A stretch of 64,000 bases of DNA, from contig NZ_JACHMC010000001.1 in NCBI RefSeq assembly GCF_014204815.1, positions 2,418,001 to 2,482,000 on the forward strand, written 5' to 3'. The position numbers and the translations under genes were made by a program. Below the pieces are notes generated by a model that worked only from the letters and a program-made list of their open reading frames with translations, was not told the DNA's origin and ran no database searches. Source of the stretch: Micrococcus flavus (GTDB lineage Bacteria; Actinomycetota; Actinomycetes; Actinomycetales; Micrococcaceae). Shown here piece by piece: positions 60,990-64,000 of the stretch (position 1 is its first letter; each line of letters starts with the position of its first letter).

Positions 60990-62243
60990 GTGTCCCCCTC
61001 GCGCCGCCACGTGCTCTTCGGCGGGTCCGCCCTGTCCCTGACCGCCCTGCTCGCCGCGTGCGCGCCGGGCGAGGAGGGAGCGCCGTCGTCGTCCCCGTCC
61101 CCGGCCCCGTCCGGGAGCACCCCGGGCACGCCCGCACCGTCCTCGTCCAGCCCTGTGGGCCCGCCCCCGGCCGGGCCGCCGACGCCCTGGGCGGACGTCA
61201 CGCGCGTGCCGCACCTGTTCTTCCACTCCCTCGTGGTGGACACGGACCGCGCGTTCCACGCCCACGGGAAGGCGGACGGCTACCTCGACTACATGGTCAC
61301 GCTCAAGGAGTTCCATCGGATCCTGCCGCAGCTGTGGACCAACGGCTACGTCCTGGTGTCCCCGCACGAGCTCTACGAGGTGGGCGCGGACGACGTGGTG
61401 CGCCCCCGTGAGCTGATGGTCCCGGAGGGGCGCACCCCGCTGATCCTGTCCCTCGACGACTGCTCGTACTACGAGTACATGGAGGGGGACGGGTTCGCCT
61501 CCCGCCTCGTGGTGGCCGACGACGGGCGCGTGCGTACCGAGTACACCGACGCGGCGGGGAACACGGAGGTCGGCGCGCACGACATGGTCCCGGTGCTCGA
61601 CGACTTCGTGGCCGCGCACCCGGACTTCACGCTCACCGGGGCCAAGGGCGTCCTCGGCCTGACCGGTTACAACGGCGTGCTCGGCTACCGGTCCTCCCCG
61701 TCCCAGTACGCGGACAGCCCCACGCTGGAGGAGGACATCGCCGCGGCCCGCCGGGTCAAGGAGGCCATGGCGGCGGACGGCTGGGAGTTCGCCTCCCACT
61801 CGTGGAGCCACCGCTCCTTGGGCGCCATGGACCTCGCGGACCTCAAGGAGGACTGCGAGATGTGGATCGCGGACGTCCAGCCGATCCTGGGGGAGACGGA
61901 CATGCTGATCTACCCGTTCGGCGCGGACATCGCGGGCACCGAGACCTATGCCGGCCCCAAGTACGAGTACCTGCGCTCGATCGGCTTCCGCTCGTTCTTC
62001 CTGGTGGACGGCTCCGCCGAGGCCTGGGGCCAGCTGGAGCCCGGGTACTACCGGGGCTCGCGCATCAACGTGGACGGCATCAGCCTGGCCGCGGCCCTGG
62101 ACGGCTCCCGCCCCGTCCTCGACGAGTTCCTCGACTCCGCCTCCGTGGTGGACGACGCGCGGCCGGAGACGATCCACAGCCCGAGCTACGTCCCGCCGGG
62201 GAAGCGGACCTCGCCCTCCCCGTCGGCGTCCCCGTCCGGCTGA
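60990..62243 (+). CDS. Polysaccharide deacetylase family lipoprotein
   Basis: This 417-residue protein has a lipobox (ALLAAC, Cys24), a Pro/Ser linker and a NodB-type domain: SLDDC (motif 1) and SHSWSH (motif 2). It likely removes acetyl groups from a cell-wall or surface polysaccharide outside the cell. GTG 60990 with AGGAAGG is the start. Confidence 0.88.
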   Translation: MSPSRRHVLFGGSALSLTALLAACAPGEEGAPSSSPSPAPSGSTPGTPAPSSSSPVGPPPAGPPTPWADVTRVPHLFFHSLVVDTDRAFHAHGKADGYLDYMVTLKEFHRILPQLWTNGYVLVSPHELYEVGADDVVRPRELMVPEGRTPLILSLDDCSYYEYMEGDGFASRLVVADDGRVRTEYTDAAGNTEVGAHDMVPVLDDFVAAHPDFTLTGAKGVLGLTGYNGVLGYRSSPSQYADSPTLEEDIAAARRVKEAMAADGWEFASHSWSHRSLGAMDLADLKEDCEMWIADVQPILGETDMLIYPFGADIAGTETYAGPKYEYLRSIGFRSFFLVDGSAEAWGQLEPGYYRGSRINVDGISLAAALDGSRPVLDEFLDSASVVDDARPETIHSPSYVPPGKRTSPSPSASPSG

Positions 62244-62379
62244 CGCCCGGTCCGATCGGTCCCGCGGTCCGCCGTCCACCGACGGCGGACCCGATTGGCA
62301 CGGGCGCGCGGCGGCGGAGACAATGGGCAGGCCCGGCGCCAGACCGCCCGGCCCGCACCGGATCACCAGGAGGACCTCC

Positions 62380-62931
62380 ATGACCGCCGAGACCACCATC
62401 GAAGGCCGCTGGAAGGCCTGCGCCGAGCCCTTCACCCAGCTGGTGCGCTCCGTCACCGACTGGGAGGCCCCCACTCCGTGCAAGGGCTGGAACGCCCGCG
62501 ACCTGCTGGACCACGTCATCACCTCCGAGCGGGACTTCGCCGCCCGCCAGGGCCGGGAGATCCCCGTCTTCGACGGCTCCCGCAACGAGCTCTGGACCCA
62601 GTGGGTCAAGCATGCGTCCGCGGTCCGCGCCCTGGCCGGTGACCGCACGTTCGTGATGCGTCCGTTGGGCACCGCCACCGGGGAGATGACCGTGGGCGAG
62701 GCGCTGCTGCACTACCACGGCTTCGACCTGCTGGTGCATCGTTGGGACCTGGCCCGCTCGCAGGGCCAGGACATCCGGTTCACCGACGCCGAGCTGGACA
62801 AGATCGAGCGCGCCCTGGACAGCTTCGGCGAGCAGGCCTATCAGCCCGGTATCCTCGCCGGTCCCCTGCGGGCGCCGGAGGGTGCCGACCGCCAGGCGCG
62901 CGTGCTCGCGCGCCTGGGCCGCTCCGCCTGA
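62380..62931 (+). CDS. Maleylpyruvate isomerase N-terminal / TIGR03086-like protein
   Basis: This 183-residue protein resembles mycothiol-dependent maleylpyruvate isomerase / DinB-like proteins: TPCKGWNARDLLDHVI and LLHYHGFDLLVHRWDLA with His residues set for metal binding. It may use mycothiol. CCAGGAGGACC precedes the start. Confidence 0.85.
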   Translation: MTAETTIEGRWKACAEPFTQLVRSVTDWEAPTPCKGWNARDLLDHVITSERDFAARQGREIPVFDGSRNELWTQWVKHASAVRALAGDRTFVMRPLGTATGEMTVGEALLHYHGFDLLVHRWDLARSQGQDIRFTDAELDKIERALDSFGEQAYQPGILAGPLRAPEGADRQARVLARLGRSA

Positions 62932-62935
62932 GCGG

Positions 62936-63646
62936 TCAGCGCCCGCCGGAGACCTCCCGCCAGAACGCGTCCACCCGGTCCTCGATCTCGGCGACGATCT
63001 CCTGCAGCCGCTCCCAGTCGGCCTCGGCCGGGTCGCCGACCGGCCAGTCCCGGACGTCCTGGTGCGGGGCCACCGCGCAGTCGTCGCCGCAGCCCATCGT
63101 GATGACGTAGTCCGCCGCCGCGAGGACCTCGCCCGTGAGCGGCTTGGGGAACGCGTCCGCGGGGTCCGCGCCGATGTCCGAGAGCACCGGGGCCACGTTC
63201 TCGTGGATGCGCTCGGCCGGCCGGGAGCCGGCCCAGCTGATCCGCAGGGCGTCCCCGGCTCGGGCGGCCAGCAGGGCGGCCGCCAGCTGGGAGCGACCGG
63301 CGTTCTGGACGCACACGAACAGCACATGGGGGACGGGGCGGGGCTCGAGTCCCCGTGCCCCGGTCAGGGCCTCGAGCCGTTCGGCCGCGAACCGCACCGC
63401 GATCGACTCGCGGCGGGCCGGGTCCGAAGCCATGGCGGAGAGCTCCGCGTGGGACTCCGCCGCCACGCGCTCCACGGTGTCCTCGCCCAGCAGCGGCCCG
63501 AAGATGCGCCGCAGCTCGGCGGTCCCGTGGGCGAGCATGCCCGCGTGCTCGCCGATCCGGGGGAGGGGGCCGGTGACGGGCGGGGTCTCGGCGGCGCGGC
63601 GCCCGTCGTCGGGGAGCGGCGCACGCGGGGACACGTCGGTCGTCAT
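62936..63646 (-). CDS. Arsenate reductase (mycothiol-type LMW-PTPase fold)
   Basis: This 236-residue protein has the CX5R loop (FVCVQNAGRSQ) and further GCGDDC as in mycothiol/mycoredoxin-linked ArsC. An ~85-residue helical N-terminal extension (GTAELRRIFGPLLGEDTVERV and following) resembles the three-helix part seen in some actinobacterial ArsC. It faces no gene on its left, and an ArsR gene lies upstream on the same strand. AGGA precedes ATG. Confidence 0.88.
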   Translation of the reverse strand: MTTDVSPRAPLPDDGRRAAETPPVTGPLPRIGEHAGMLAHGTAELRRIFGPLLGEDTVERVAAESHAELSAMASDPARRESIAVRFAAERLEALTGARGLEPRPVPHVLFVCVQNAGRSQLAAALLAARAGDALRISWAGSRPAERIHENVAPVLSDIGADPADAFPKPLTGEVLAAADYVITMGCGDDCAVAPHQDVRDWPVGDPAEADWERLQEIVAEIEDRVDAFWREVSGGR

Positions 63647-63769
63647 GGAGGACTTCCTGGGGAGCCGGTGGGGATGTCTGCTGGCGTACTCCACGGTACG
63701 CCTCTGGGCCGGTGCCGCCCAGATGAGGGGCACGACGACGGAGGGGGCGTCCCGTCCCGGGTCGATGGG

Positions 63770-64000
63770 TCAGCGGGTCGGCGCCGCGGGGGACGCCAGG
63801 AATGCGCGGGAGGCGTCGAGGGCCGCGGGGACCGCGGTGTAGTGCGCCCAGCGGCCGCGCTGCTCCCGGGTCACCAGCCCGGCCTCGGTGAGCTTCTTGA
63901 GGTGATGGGAGAGGGTCGGCTGGCTGATCCCGAGCGGCTCCGGCAGGTGGCATGCGCACACGGTGCCCTCGGGGGAGGCGGCCACGTGGGCGAGCACCCG
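63770..64000 (-). CDS. ArsR family regulator (5' partial)
   Basis: The 3' part of an ArsR/SmtB repressor: CACHLPEPLGISQPTLSHHLKKL is the HTH with a CxC metal-sensing pair. The frame is open to the window edge and the first ~30-40 residues are missing. It lies 123 bases from the arsenate reductase in the same direction, so it probably controls it. Confidence 0.88.
   Translation of the reverse strand, partial: RVLAHVAASPEGTVCACHLPEPLGISQPTLSHHLKKLTEAGLVTREQRGRWAHYTAVPAALDASRAFLASPAAPTR

Overview
The window is very GC-rich double-stranded bacterial DNA with the gene style of a high-GC actinobacterium. Wobble positions are almost always G or C, GTG starts and ATGA/GTGA overlaps are common, and many genes have an actinobacterial TANNNT -10 box placed 6-7 bases before the start codon. 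The gene set (mycothiol-type arsenate reductase, Rv3230c/DesA3-like desaturase pair, class F-like sortase, MsiK-type ATPase, RNase J) fits the Micrococcaceae, and Micrococcus is my best guess. That species call is inference. I see no rRNA, tRNA, CRISPR array, insertion sequence or integrase.

Layout. 1-9.7 kb: a Fic protein cut by the left edge, small unknown proteins including a broken paralogue, a GNAT enzyme, an HTH regulator, a phosphotransferase-like protein, a zinc alcohol dehydrogenase, a DUF457-like membrane protein, an amidohydrolase and an acyl-CoA synthetase. 9.7-18.3 kb: a second alcohol dehydrogenase, an alanine/sodium symporter, a YtcJ-like amidohydrolase, and a TetR / flavin reductase / broken luciferase-like monooxygenase cluster. 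18.3-22.3 kb: an ion channel and a thiosulfate-uptake pair (TsuA/YeeE plus a TusA-like protein) next to a PLP trans-sulfuration enzyme. 22.4-30.9 kb: a membrane protein between two long palindromes, an SDR / flavin monooxygenase pair, a complete four-gene osmoprotectant ABC operon and glutamate dehydrogenase. 31-41 kb: a stand-alone trpB, RNase J, a YdcZ-type transporter, a DJ-1/PfpI protein, a spermidine-synthase-like protein, and a desaturase / ferredoxin-reductase pair divergent from a PucR-type regulator. 41-47.5 kb: an excalibur surface protein with its sortase, several small enzymes, and an Ltp-type repeat lipoprotein. 47.5-54.2 kb: a maltose-type sugar ABC locus (malG, malF, malE, a LacI regulator and an MsiK-like ATPase) with two LacI operators, bracketed by two almost identical terminator hairpins. 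54.3-64 kb: an HTH gene coupled to a Clp_N-type gene under a striking palindromic operator, hypothetical genes, MarR, DUF2809, TSUP, M23 peptidase, a decayed sulfide:quinone oxidoreductase, GNAT, a polysaccharide deacetylase, a maleylpyruvate-isomerase-like protein, and an arsenate reductase with a partial ArsR.

Three themes link the genes. First, solute and sulfur uptake: osmoprotectants, maltose-type sugars, thiosulfate and a TSUP exporter. Second, gene decay: three pseudogenes each combine a deletion with a frameshift. Third, non-coding structure: a three-copy family of ~75-81 bp palindromes, a two-copy family of covarying hairpins around the thiosulfate genes, and many leaderless promoters. 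The most system-like, least explained unit is the HTH/Clp_N pair at 54.3-55.6 kb. The sortase with its adjacent substrate is the other attractive unit.
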